Positions 1 to 8,384 of a stretch of DNA of 64,000 nucleotides are shown one piece after another. Every line of letters starts with the position of its first letter. The first letter of the stretch is position 1. The stretch is taken from positions 168,380-232,379 of the forward strand of contig JAJYSJ010000004.1 in assembly GCA_021793645.1 (NCBI GenBank), written 5' to 3'. The notes under the pieces are model-generated. The model was given only the letters and a program-made list of their open reading frames with translations. It made no database searches and had not been told where the DNA came from. This DNA is from Bacillota bacterium (GTDB lineage: Bacteria > Bacillota > Sulfobacillia > JAJZYS01 > JAJYTV01). Both the position numbers and the translations under genes were made by a program.

Positions 1-69
1 GACGCCGGTTACGTGACCGGCAGCCGCGTCACTGTCGACGGCGGCTGGATGGGGTACGGCGGATGGTAA
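1..69 (+). CDS. C-terminus of a short-chain dehydrogenase/reductase (partial)
   Basis: Frame 1 is open from the window edge to the TAA at 67-69 and gives 22 residues. They contain YVTG followed by VDGGW, the usual C-terminal signature of the classical SDR (Rossmann-fold NAD(P)H oxidoreductase) family. The catalytic part lies outside the window, so the substrate cannot be named. The gene lies upstream of, and in the same direction as, the amino-acid transport operon, separated from it by a 260-bp leader. Confidence 0.75.
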   Translation, partial: DAGYVTGSRVTVDGGWMGYGGW

Positions 70-329
70 CAGAATCGCAATATACCATCGTGGCTTTAGG
101 AGGAGAAATTGCGCTCTGCGAGAAACCAGTAGGCGTCATTAAGTCGACCATGGTATGCCAACGTAGCCAGAGCCGGCGAAGCACGGTTGCCTGACCCGCG
201 TTGGCCCTCTCGTCCAGGGAGGTGGTAGCGCTTCGCAGCTGATCGCGGCTGCATGCCCGGCAAGCCGGGCGGATCGGTAATGTTCCACTTCGGCGTCATC
301 TCGCATTCATCGAAGGGGGTTTACGGTAC
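70..329 (+). other. 260-bp non-coding leader before the ABC transport operon
   Basis: I see no convincing gene here. It contains a purine-rich AGGAGGAG at about 100, which would suit a ribosome-binding site but has no good reading frame after it. It also has a GC-rich hairpin of the form GCCCGG-caa-CCGGGC near 254-268, and a GGTGGTAGCGC stretch near 221 that faintly recalls a T-box. The stem I and specifier parts of a T-box are not recognisable. The promoter of the operon must lie in or upstream of this stretch, but no clear -35/-10 pair stands out. Confidence 0.4.
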
Positions 330-1502
330 TTGCAGAAGAAACGCTTCGCAGCCATGATCGCAGCCGCCGCGACGGCATCGATGCTATTGGCCGCTTGCGG
401 CTCCGCAACCACGTCGAGCGGCAGCCAGCCAATCCAGATCGGCGTTCCGGTGCCGCTTTCCGGCCCGTACGCCAGCGCCGGCCAGGACATTGTCGACGGC
501 GCGAAGCTGGCCGCGGCGAAGATCAACAGCAGCGGCGGCGTGCTTGGCCGCAAGATCGAGATCGTGCCGCAGGACGACGCGTGCGACCCGCAGACCGGCG
601 CGCAGGCGGCGCAGAAGCTGCTTTCCGACGGCGTCGTCGCTGTGGCTGGCGGCTACTGCTCGAGCGCGTCCCTCCCCGAGCTCAATGTGTTCCACTCCAA
701 CGGCGACATCCCGTTCGTGCTGGACGCCTCGACGAGCCCGTCGCTCACCGAGCAGGGGTACAACGACGTCTTCCGCACGATCGGGCGTGACGACGAGCAG
801 GGCCCGTTCGCGGCGAACTTCATTGCGAACTACCTGCACGCCAAGACGGTCGTCGTGATGGACGACAACACGACCTACGCGCACGGCCTCGCGATGAACA
901 CAATCTCCGCGCTGGCGAAGGACGGCATCAAGGCGATCCACCAGGTGATCACTCCAAACCAGAGCGACTACACCTCGGAACTGACGCACATCGCGTCGCT
1001 GCACCCGGACGTCCTCTACTACACCGGGTACTTCACCGAGGCGGGCCTGCTGCTGAAGCAAGCGCGCTCGCTCAACCTCAAGTTCACGATCATGGGCGGC
1101 GACGCCACCAACGACCCGACCGTCATCAAGACGGCTGGAGCGGCAGCGAATGGCTTCATCATCACGACGGCGCCGCTCGCGCAGTTCCTCGGCACGGCCA
1201 AGAGCTACGTGTCGGCGTACCAGTCGAAGTTCGGCAGCGCGCCCGGCCCCTACTCTGTATACGAGTACGACGCCGTGATGGTCCTCGCCAAGGCGATCCA
1301 GAGCGCTGGCTCGACCGACGCGAAGAAGATCAACGCGGCGCTGCACAAGGTCAAGGACTACCACGGCGTCACCGGCACCTTCAGCTTCAATAAGATCGGT
1401 GACCGCACGCCGGCCGTGTACATCACCCTGAAGATCGTGAACCAGCAGTTCACCGCCTACAAGGAGCTCAATAGCTCCGGCCAGTGGGTGAACGTGCCGT
1501 AA
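330..1502 (+). CDS. Branched-chain-type amino acid ABC transporter, substrate-binding lipoprotein (LivK family)
   Basis: The 390-residue protein starts at a TTG preceded by GAAGGGGG. It opens with a lipoprotein signal peptide: a KKR-type basic start, an alanine-rich hydrophobic core and an LLAAC lipobox with Cys23 as the predicted lipidated residue. After a Ser/Thr-rich linker comes the periplasmic-binding-protein type I fold, beginning IGVPVPLSGPYASAG, as is usual for LivK/HAAT proteins. It should sit on the outer face of the membrane and deliver a ligand to the permease encoded next. The ligand cannot be read from sequence; the downstream ureohydrolase and cyclodeaminase genes suggest a basic amino acid or guanidino compound. 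ATG at 354 is a less likely alternative start. Confidence 0.9.
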   Translation: MQKKRFAAMIAAAATASMLLAACGSATTSSGSQPIQIGVPVPLSGPYASAGQDIVDGAKLAAAKINSSGGVLGRKIEIVPQDDACDPQTGAQAAQKLLSDGVVAVAGGYCSSASLPELNVFHSNGDIPFVLDASTSPSLTEQGYNDVFRTIGRDDEQGPFAANFIANYLHAKTVVVMDDNTTYAHGLAMNTISALAKDGIKAIHQVITPNQSDYTSELTHIASLHPDVLYYTGYFTEAGLLLKQARSLNLKFTIMGGDATNDPTVIKTAGAAANGFIITTAPLAQFLGTAKSYVSAYQSKFGSAPGPYSVYEYDAVMVLAKAIQSAGSTDAKKINAALHKVKDYHGVTGTFSFNKIGDRTPAVYITLKIVNQQFTAYKELNSSGQWVNVP

Positions 1503-1608
1503 GGAGTCCCTGCTCTCCGGCCCCGGAACGCCGCGCGGCGGCGGCAGCTCGCCGCCGCCGCGTGCGTTCCGCAGCGTCGCGAGCCGCACTCTAAGGGGGA
1601 ACAACGCC

Positions 1609-2511
1609 ACGAGCACCTTTCTGCAATACCTCGTCAACGGGCTGACGATCGGATCGTTCTATGCGCTGGTCGCGCTTGGCTACACGATGATCTACGGGAT
1701 CATCCGCCTGATCAACTTCGCCCACGGCGACCTCTTTATGGTCGGTGCCTTCATCGGCTGGACGGTGCTCGGCGCCCTCGCAGGCATGCACGCACCGGTG
1801 GCACTGGTCCTGATAGTGGCGCTCGTCCTGGCGATGGCCGCCGTCGGCCTGCTCGCCGTAGGCATCGACCGCGTCGCATACCAGCCGCTGCTCCGTGCGT
1901 CGCGCCTATCGATCCTGATCACCGCGCTCGGCGTCTCGCTCGCCCTCGAGAACGGGGCGATGATCATCTTCGGCGCCGGGTTCGACACATACCCCACAAA
2001 CCTTTTGCCGACTGCCTCGTTCCTGCTCGGCGGAGCGACCGTCACGTGGATTCAGGTCGGCATGTTCGCGCTTAGCCTCCTCTTGATGGCGGGACTGTAC
2101 GCCTTCGTCCAGTTCACGCCTGTCGGCACCGCGATGCGGGCACTGTCGTTCGACCAGGACGCCGCGCGCCTCATGGGGGTGAACGTCGAGGGCGTGATCA
2201 TGATCACGTTCCTGCTCGGTGGCGGCCTGGCGGCAGCCTCCGGCGTGATGATGGGACTCTACTACACGCAGATCAACTTTCTGATGGGCTTTTTGATGGG
2301 CCTGCGGGCCTTCACGGCAGCCGTGCTCGGCGGGATCGGCAACATCCCGGGCGCGATGGTCGGCGGCCTTCTCATCGGCGTACTGCAGGCGTTCGCCGCC
2401 GGCTACATCTCCTCGCAGTGGCAGGACGTGATCGTGTTCGCGGTTCTGATCCTGGTGCTTGTCTTCAAGCCCACGGGCATCTTCGGCGAGCGCGTCGTCG
2501 AGAGGATGTGA
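1609..2511 (+). CDS. livH: Branched-chain amino acid ABC transporter permease LivH, apparent ACG start
   Basis: This is an inner-membrane permease of the LivH family with many hydrophobic segments. The N-terminal region reads STFLQYLVNGLTIGSFYALV and then GYTMIYGIIRLINFAHGD, which is typical of LivH. The first in-frame ATG (1687) would delete the first conserved membrane segment. The family-like start falls on an ACG at 1609, eight bases after AAGGGGGA (1593-1600), with no ATG, GTG or TTG in frame nearby. I therefore place the start at 1609. Either ACG is used or the base is an ATG-to-ACG change or error. The gene ends 4 bases before the LivM-LivG fusion. Confidence 0.82.
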   Translation, partial: TSTFLQYLVNGLTIGSFYALVALGYTMIYGIIRLINFAHGDLFMVGAFIGWTVLGALAGMHAPVALVLIVALVLAMAAVGLLAVGIDRVAYQPLLRASRLSILITALGVSLALENGAMIIFGAGFDTYPTNLLPTASFLLGGATVTWIQVGMFALSLLLMAGLYAFVQFTPVGTAMRALSFDQDAARLMGVNVEGVIMITFLLGGGLAAASGVMMGLYYTQINFLMGFLMGLRAFTAAVLGGIGNIPGAMVGGLLIGVLQAFAAGYISSQWQDVIVFAVLILVLVFKPTGIFGERVVERM

Positions 2512-2515
2512 CGGC

Positions 2516-4333
2516 GTGATCAAGCGCGCGGAACTCCTTTCTCCCGCCGTCAACCGCTTCGGGCCACTCGCCGCCCTCGTTCTGGCCCTGCTCGTTCCGT
2601 TCATGGCCAACCTCTACTGGCTGGACGTCGCCATCGGCATCCTGACCTTCGGGATGCTCGGCCTGGGTCTCAACCTCGTCGTCGGCTACGCCGGCCTGCT
2701 AGACCTCGGATACGCCGCCTTCTATGCGATCGGAGCGTACACGACGGCAATCCTGACGACGCTCGGCCACCTCTCCTTCTGGGAGACGCTGCCGTTCGCC
2801 ATTGCCTTTTCGGCGCTCGCAGGCGTGATCATCGGCTACCCGACGCTGCGCCTGCGCAGCGACTACCTGGCCATCGTCACGCTCGGATTCGGCGAGATCG
2901 TCCGCATCACGGCGACGAACCTCAACATCACGGGCGGACCGAACGGCATCTACGGCATCCCGGCGCCTTCCATCTTCGGCTATCACCTCTTCAGCGACAT
3001 GTCGCAGTACTACCTCGCCTTGGTATTCCTGCTCGCGATTCTCTTCTTCACGCACCATCTGGCGCATTCGCGCATGGGTCGAGCCTGGCTGAGCCTGCGC
3101 GAAGACGAGTCGGCGTCCGAGGCAGTGGGCGTCCCCTCGGTGCGTGTGAAGCTCTGGGCCTACGTCTTCGGTGCAATCTTCGGCGGTCTCGCCGGGGCGT
3201 TCTTCGCGGCGCGCCTCACGGCGATCTCGCCGGACAGCTTCACCTACACCCAATCGGTGAACATCCTGATCGTCGTCGTGCTGGGCGGCATGGCCAGCTT
3301 CCCCGGAGTGCTCTTGGGGGCGGCGGTCGTCGTTGGCCTTCCAGAACTGCTGCGGTTCATGTCGCTCTGGCGCCTGTTCGTCTTCTCGATCGGCCTGATC
3401 GCGCTGATGCTGCTGCGTCCGCAAGGCCTGTGGCCCGCAGCGGCGCGGACGCGTGAGCCCTTCCGCGCGCTCGGGCCGCCGGGGGACGACGAAGCGCCCA
3501 AGATCTCGCGGGCCAGCGGCGCCGTGGCAGGTGAGCCCGCTCTGCTCGTCGAGGGGCTGAGACGCCGCTTCGGCGGCGTCGTGGCCGTCGACGACGTCTC
3601 ATTCCGGGTGGAGCGCGGCCAGGTCGTCAGCATCATCGGACCGAACGGCGCCGGCAAGACGACCGTCTTCAACTGCATCACCGGCGTGACAAAACCCGAT
3701 GCCGGGAGCGTTGCGCTCGGCGGCCGGCCCCTGCGGGGCATGCCCCCGCACGATGTCGTGGCGACGGGACTCGCGCGCACATTCCAAGGCATTCGCCTGT
3801 TCAAGGGCATGCCGGTGTACGAGAACGTGCTGGTCGGCATGTACCCGCGGCAGCGGGCAACTATTCTCGGGTCCCTCCTGCACACCCGCGGTCAGCGCGA
3901 GGAGGAGCGCGAGAGCCTGCGGCGCACGCGCAGTTGGCTGCGCTTCGTCGGACTCGAAGGGGTTGCGGGCGTCAAGGCCTCCGAGCTCGCCTACGGCGAC
4001 CAGCGCCGCCTCGAGATCGCCCGCGCGCTCGCCGCGGAGCCTGACGTGCTGCTGCTCGACGAGCCGGCGGCCGGCATGAATCCGAGCGAGAAGCGGGACC
4101 TGATGGGCCTCGTGCGGCGCATCCAGGGCCTTGGTGTGACGGTCGTGCTGATCGACCACGACATGAGCCTCGTCATGGGCGTCTCCGACCGCGTCGTGGT
4201 GATCGACCGCGGCCGCAAGATCGCCGAAGGCGCGCCGCAGGAGATCCAGCGAAACCAGCACGTGATCGACGCATACCTCGGCAGCGAAGAAGGCGCCGAG
4301 GACGACGAGGCGGTGAACAGATGGCCCTCCTAG
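2516..4333 (+). CDS. LivM-LivG fusion: permease and ATP-binding protein in one polypeptide
   Basis: The 605-residue protein starts at GTG 2516. Residues 1 to about 300 form a LivM-type permease, with VVGYAGLLDLGYAAFYAIGA and the GPNGI motif typical of this permease family. A linker of about 50 residues follows. From about residue 340 there is a complete LivG ATPase: Walker A GPNGAGKTT, a signature in the form ELAYGDQRR, Walker B VLLLDEPAAGM and switch histidine IDHDMS. The two proteins are normally separate. The fusion is open throughout with no stop or frameshift, so it looks real. It overlaps livF by 13 bases. Confidence 0.92.
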   Translation: MIKRAELLSPAVNRFGPLAALVLALLVPFMANLYWLDVAIGILTFGMLGLGLNLVVGYAGLLDLGYAAFYAIGAYTTAILTTLGHLSFWETLPFAIAFSALAGVIIGYPTLRLRSDYLAIVTLGFGEIVRITATNLNITGGPNGIYGIPAPSIFGYHLFSDMSQYYLALVFLLAILFFTHHLAHSRMGRAWLSLREDESASEAVGVPSVRVKLWAYVFGAIFGGLAGAFFAARLTAISPDSFTYTQSVNILIVVVLGGMASFPGVLLGAAVVVGLPELLRFMSLWRLFVFSIGLIALMLLRPQGLWPAAARTREPFRALGPPGDDEAPKISRASGAVAGEPALLVEGLRRRFGGVVAVDDVSFRVERGQVVSIIGPNGAGKTTVFNCITGVTKPDAGSVALGGRPLRGMPPHDVVATGLARTFQGIRLFKGMPVYENVLVGMYPRQRATILGSLLHTRGQREEERESLRRTRSWLRFVGLEGVAGVKASELAYGDQRRLEIARALAAEPDVLLLDEPAAGMNPSEKRDLMGLVRRIQGLGVTVVLIDHDMSLVMGVSDRVVVIDRGRKIAEGAPQEIQRNQHVIDAYLGSEEGAEDDEAVNRWPS

Positions 4334-5076
4334 AGATCCAGGACCTGCATACGTTCTACGGCAACATCGAAGCCCTGAAGGGGATTTCGCTTGCGGTGGA
4401 GGAGGGGGAGATCGTCGCGCTGCTCGGCTCGAACGGAGCCGGCAAGACGACAACCCTGCGGACCATCTCCGGTCTCGAACGTGCGCGCAGCGGCAGTGTG
4501 AAGCTGGCGGGGCGCGAACTCACCCGCACGCGCGCGCACGACATCGTGGCGTTCGGTCTCTCGCATGTTCCGGAGGGACGCCGGATCTTCTCCAACCTGA
4601 CGATCGAAGAGAACCTGAACCTTGGCGCCTACCTCTTTCGCAGGCAGATGAAGATCCTCAAGGGACGGCGGGACACGGTCTATGAGATCTTCCCGCGGCT
4701 TCTGGAACGCAGGACGCAGCTCGCAGGGACGCTCTCCGGCGGCGAGCAGCAGATGCTGGCGATCGGCCGGGCGATGATGGTCGAGCCGAGGGTGCTGGCC
4801 CTCGACGAGCCATCGATGGGTCTGGCGCCGATCCTCGTGCGTCAGATCTTCGCGATTATCGAAGAGATCCGCCGGCGCGGCACCGCGATTCTGCTGGTCG
4901 AACAGAACGCGCGCCAGGCGCTGCGCCTCGCAGACCGCGGCTACGTGCTGGAGACTGGACGCATCGTGCTGCAAGACAAGGCGGACGCGCTGGCCAAAGA
5001 CCCGCGGGTTCGCGCCGCGTATCTCGGCGGCGAACCTGAAGTCGAAGAAGCGCAGGATCCCCAGACCAAGAACTAG
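4321..5076 (+). CDS. livF: Branched-chain amino acid ABC transporter ATP-binding protein LivF
   Basis: The 251-residue ATPase has Walker A GSNGAGKTT near residue 40, signature LSGGEQQM near 140, Walker B VLALDEPSMGL and the switch motif LLVEQNA. The first ATG is used and overlaps the end of the LivM-LivG gene, which suggests coupled translation. It would form the second nucleotide-binding domain of the importer with the LivG half of the fusion. The C-terminus carries a short acidic tail after the usual end of the family. Confidence 0.93.
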   Translation: MALLEIQDLHTFYGNIEALKGISLAVEEGEIVALLGSNGAGKTTTLRTISGLERARSGSVKLAGRELTRTRAHDIVAFGLSHVPEGRRIFSNLTIEENLNLGAYLFRRQMKILKGRRDTVYEIFPRLLERRTQLAGTLSGGEQQMLAIGRAMMVEPRVLALDEPSMGLAPILVRQIFAIIEEIRRRGTAILLVEQNARQALRLADRGYVLETGRIVLQDKADALAKDPRVRAAYLGGEPEVEEAQDPQTKN

Positions 5077-5087
5077 GAGAGATCCCT

Positions 5088-6059
5088 ATGGGCAATTTCA
5101 AGGCCGAGGCAGCATCGCTGCCCGTCCTCTACGGTGACACCCCGACCCTCTTCGGCAAGCCCTTCGTGCGCCCGGAGGATCTGCGCGGGCGAGCGGACGT
5201 TGCGATCTCCGGCGTCCCGTGGGAGGGGACGGTTACCTGGGGAACATGGTCGGGATGCGAACTCGCGCCGCGTACGATCCGGCAAGCTTCTGCGCGCTAC
5301 ACCGGATTTCTGCCGGAGTACGGCGTGGACGCCTTCGACCACCTCCGCCTCGCCGACTGCGGCGACGTGGTGATCGACATGCAGGACCGCAAACGCAGCT
5401 TTGCGGCGATCGAGCAGCGCATCGGACAGATCGTCGAGGCGGGGGTGTTCCCCGCTACCTATGGGGGAGACCACGCGATCTCCTTTCCGATCATCAAGGC
5501 GATCACCGAGCGTCGCCAAGGCAAGCTGGGCATCGTGCACTTCGATGCCCACTACGACAACAAAGACGAGTATGACGGTGACCGCTATGCCCGTTGCTGC
5601 CCCTTCCGCCGGGTAGCCGAGCTTCCGGGAGTCAGAAGCCGCAGCATGGTGCATCTCGGCATCCGCGGGCCACGGAATATGAAAGAGCAGCAGGCGTACG
5701 CCGAATCGATCGGCGCCACGACGCTCAGCATCAATGCCGTCCGCGAGCGCGGTATTGACGCAGTGGTGGAGGAGGCCCACCGCATCGCCAGCGTAGGGAC
5801 CGACGGCGTGTACGTCACCGTCTGCAGCGACGTGCTCGACGCTGCGTTCAACCCCGGAGGACCTACAGACGCGAACGGGCTCACGACCTACGAACTCTAC
5901 CGGGGGCTGCACTACCTCGGCCAGCAGGAGAACGTGATCGGCTTCGACCTTGTCGAGATCTATCCGCCCGCCGATCCAGGCGGCGTCTCTTCGCACATGG
6001 CTGTGTGGGCGCTGCTGCACCTCTTGGTGGGCATGGCGGAACGCAGGGCAAGCCGCTGA
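5088..6059 (+). CDS. Arginase/agmatinase-family ureohydrolase with an altered metal ligand
   Basis: The 323-residue protein starts at ATG after AGGAGAG. It has the ureohydrolase fold signatures GGDH (His129) and FDAHYD (Asp153, His155, Asp157). The third signature, normally DxDxxDP, reads CSDVLDA here: Cys246 replaces the first Asp of the metal-bridging pair, Asp248 is kept, and the final Pro is Ala. The family hydrolyses guanidino groups to urea, or formimino groups, using two Mn or Ni ions. The usual GAR-xGPxxIR substrate loop is replaced by SGCELAPRTIR at about residues 56-66. Specificity is therefore uncertain: arginase, agmatinase, guanidinoacid hydrolase and guanidine hydrolase are all possible. 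It is the first enzyme gene after the ABC importer. Confidence 0.8.
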   Translation: MGNFKAEAASLPVLYGDTPTLFGKPFVRPEDLRGRADVAISGVPWEGTVTWGTWSGCELAPRTIRQASARYTGFLPEYGVDAFDHLRLADCGDVVIDMQDRKRSFAAIEQRIGQIVEAGVFPATYGGDHAISFPIIKAITERRQGKLGIVHFDAHYDNKDEYDGDRYARCCPFRRVAELPGVRSRSMVHLGIRGPRNMKEQQAYAESIGATTLSINAVRERGIDAVVEEAHRIASVGTDGVYVTVCSDVLDAAFNPGGPTDANGLTTYELYRGLHYLGQQENVIGFDLVEIYPPADPGGVSSHMAVWALLHLLVGMAERRASR

Positions 6060-6970
6060 TGAGATACCTGGGCGCCGAGGCCCTGCGCGCGGCACTGCCG
6101 CCTTCTCTCGCGCGCCGCGCGATTGAAGGCGCCTTCGCCGCGATCGCGGAGGGGGCGCTCGAGGGACCGGTGCGCACGTCCTTCGCTGTGGCGGAAGGAT
6201 CGTCGCTGCTGATGCCCGCGGTGTCGCGAGCGCACCTTGGCCTCAAGGTGCTGCACTTGCGCTCTCAGAACCCGGCGCACGGTCTGCCGGCCATTGTCGG
6301 GGAGTTCTTCCTTTATCTCCGTGCGACGGGAGAACTCCTGGCAGTACTCGATGGGGTGGAGCTGACTGGCCTTCGCACCGCGGCGCTCGCCGGCCATGCG
6401 ACGGCGCTGCTCGCGCCCAGCGGCGCACGGGAGGGTGCGATCATCGGCGCGGGACAGCAGGGCTACTACCAGGCGAGGGCGCTGTGCGAGGCTGCCCCGA
6501 TCCAGCGCCTACGCATCTGGAACCGTACGCCTGGGCGTGCCGCGGCGCTCGCGCACAGACTGCGCCAGGAGCTCCCTGCGGTGGAGATCAGCATTGCGAG
6601 GGACCCGGCGGCGGCGGTCGCAGACGCACAGGCCGTGACGCTCGCGACCGCATCGGATCGCCCGCTGCTCCGGCTCGCCGACGTCCCGGAGGAGATCCAT
6701 TTGAATGCGATGGGCGCCTACCGACCGGATATGGCGGAACTCGCGCCTGACCTCCTCGCTGGCGCGACGCAGCTTTTGGTGGACGACGTCCAGGGCGCCC
6801 TCGCGGAGGCGGGGGATCTCCTGCAGGCCGCTGCGGCAGGCAAGGTGTCATTGGACGCGCTGCGTACCCCGTGGCATGCATCGCAGCCGCGCAGCGGCAT
6901 CACCGTGTTCAAGAGCGTCGGCGCGGCCGTCTTCGACCTGGCCGTTGCCGAGGCAGCGCTCGGGCAGTAA
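6059..6970 (+). CDS. Ornithine cyclodeaminase / mu-crystallin family protein
   Basis: The start is the ATG of a TGATG overlap with the ureohydrolase gene, giving 303 residues. It shows the family core: a lysine in LGLKVLHLRSQNP, the TGLRTAALAG helix, the NAD-binding IIGAGQQGYYQ motif at the Rossmann fold and the VDDVQGALAEAGDL segment that carries the catalytic Asp in ornithine cyclodeaminase. Family members convert L-ornithine to L-proline and ammonia, or act as imine reductases or amino-acid dehydrogenases. Together with the ureohydrolase and importer this suggests uptake of a guanidino amino acid, removal of urea and cyclisation or reduction of the product. The exact substrate is an inference. 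Confidence 0.85.
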   Translation: MRYLGAEALRAALPPSLARRAIEGAFAAIAEGALEGPVRTSFAVAEGSSLLMPAVSRAHLGLKVLHLRSQNPAHGLPAIVGEFFLYLRATGELLAVLDGVELTGLRTAALAGHATALLAPSGAREGAIIGAGQQGYYQARALCEAAPIQRLRIWNRTPGRAAALAHRLRQELPAVEISIARDPAAAVADAQAVTLATASDRPLLRLADVPEEIHLNAMGAYRPDMAELAPDLLAGATQLLVDDVQGALAEAGDLLQAAAAGKVSLDALRTPWHASQPRSGITVFKSVGAAVFDLAVAEAALGQ

Positions 6971-7003
6971 GATCGCAGAAAGACACACGGGAGGTGACGG
7001 GCG

Positions 7004-8001
7004 GTGCAGCGCGAGCCGAAGCCCTACTGGCGAGAAGTTCCGCAAGACGTGCGAGACGCGATCCGTGCTCTGCTTGGCGCGCCAGTCCGGCGCGCCGTTC
7101 GCGTCTTTGGGGGCTTCGGCCCGAGCGCGACCTCCGCCTATTCCTAGAGGACGGACGCACCGTCTTCGCCAAGGGCGCGGGCGTGCGGGCGACGGAGCAC
7201 CACTGGCACGTGCTGCCCATGGAAGAGCGCGCCTACCGCGACGTGGCTGCTATCCGGCCCTGGGCGCCGCAGTTCTATGGCGCAGTGCGCAGTGAAGGCT
7301 GGCACCTCCTGCTGCTCGAAGACCTGAAAGGTGCGACGTGGGTGCCGCCCTGGGCGCCGGAGCTCGCGGAGATCGCGGTGGACCAGATTGCGGCGATGCA
7401 CGCGGCGGGCATGGCAGACCCTGGGGCTGTAGAGGACATGGAGGCGGACGCCTTCACCGAAAATTGGCTGCGGGTCGCTCCGGGCGGAGAGGATCGCGAC
7501 CACTTTCTCGCGCTCTTCAGCAATTCGGCTGACGCACGAGGCTGGCTCGATGGCGCGCTGTCTTCGCTGATGGCGCACGAGGGACAGCTGATGCGCCGAG
7601 ATCAGCCGTTCGGAATCATCCATTGCGACATCCGGTCGGATAATCTCGCCTTCCGTGGCCAAGACCTCGTACTGTTCGATTGGGCCGATGTGCGGCATGG
7701 GCCGCTGGCGTTCGACATTGCAGCGTTCTTGCCCAGTCTCGAGAGCCAGGGCGGGCCCACTGCAGCGTCCATGGCGGAACGGTACGCCGCGGCGCTGCGG
7801 CGCACGGGGATTGAACTGCCCACATGGGCACTGCCGGTAGCGGCTAGCGCCGTTGCAGGCTACTTCGCGTCGCGCGCCGGGCGGCCAGGCGTTGCGGCGC
7901 TGCCGCGCCTGCGCGACATCCAGCGTAGCCAGGTGCGGGCAGCGCTCCCGTGGGCGGCGGCACAGCTCAAGCTTCCCGTGCCGCCGCCCCCCTTGGCTTA
8001 G
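7004..8001 (+). pseudogene. Aminoglycoside phosphotransferase (APH/choline kinase)-family gene with an internal frameshift
   Basis: A GTG at 7004 follows GGGAGG with good spacing and opens a frame reading YWREVPQDVRDAIRALLG and then FGGFGPSATSAY. This is a normal kinase N-lobe, but it hits a TAG at about 7145-7147. The rest continues in the frame one base back, from LFLEDGRTVFAKGAG near 7138 to the stop at 8001. That part holds the catalytic loop HCDIRSDNL and the LFDWADVRHGPLAFD metal-binding segment. A lost base near 7135-7142 (or a read error) would restore one protein of about 332 residues. The downstream frame has its own GTG at 6994, but that start would give a non-homologous N-terminus. 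It is probably the last gene of the import operon. Confidence 0.72.
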
Positions 8002-8019
8002 TGGCGCGCGGCCGGCATG

Positions 8020-8289
8020 TCAGTGCGTCGCGTGGGCCGACATGCCGAACAGCACGATGGCCACCACGATGAACAGGAATGCGGCGACACCGACGTAAAG
8101 CGTTCCGCCGGCCTTGCGATCCTGGAAGCGACCGACACCGGTGGCAAGGAACATGGCGGCCAGCGACAGCTCGGCCCAGCCCATGAAGCGGAACCTCTCC
8201 TGGATCGGAACGAACAGGAATTCGACAACAATCAGTGCGACGGTGGTTATCGCGAAGACCCGGGTCGCAACTTTGGCGATGCGGTTCAG
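8020..8289 (-). CDS. Small membrane protein, apparent CTG start
   Basis: This 89-residue frame on the minus strand lacks any ATG, GTG or TTG at its beginning. It starts at CTG 8289, nine bases after a perfect GGAGG (8303-8299), and an in-frame TGA lies immediately upstream. The product begins with NRIAKVATRVF and has three hydrophobic segments (ITTVALIVVEFLFV, WAELSLAAMFLATGVG, VGVAAFLFIVVAIVLFGM), so it should be an integral membrane protein of the YtpI/YesK-like small type. I do not recognise the family. It lies downstream of the ECF sigma/anti-sigma pair, separated from it by a terminator-like hairpin. The coding reading is supported by hydrophobic periodicity and the strong ribosome-binding site. 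Confidence 0.6.
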   Translation of the reverse strand: MNRIAKVATRVFAITTVALIVVEFLFVPIQERFRFMGWAELSLAAMFLATGVGRFQDRKAGGTLYVGVAAFLFIVVAIVLFGMSAHATH

Positions 8290-8384
8290 TGCGCGTCACC
8301 TCCCTGTACGATCGGCGGAAGCGGTCTCCGCTCATTGGAGAGGTAGTTCCGGCGGATCGTCACTTCTCCTGCGCGCAGGTCTCG

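Noticed and set aside
200..270. T-box-like GGTGGTAGCGC after CTCTCGTCC in the leader of the ABC operon
   Set aside because: The UGGNACC core is not matched (UGGUAGC), and there is no room for stem I with a specifier loop before it or for a clear terminator/antiterminator pair after it.
384..1637. Long open frame of 417 codons on the minus strand opposite the LivK gene
   Set aside because: It is a high-GC antisense shadow rich in Arg, Val and His with no motif; the plus strand has an unmistakable lipoprotein and binding fold.
6871..7003. Start of the phosphotransferase gene upstream at 6871 or 6994
   Set aside because: The upstream codons overlap the end of the cyclodeaminase gene in another frame and give an Arg-rich non-homologous sequence; GTG 7004 has the ribosome-binding site and the N-lobe.
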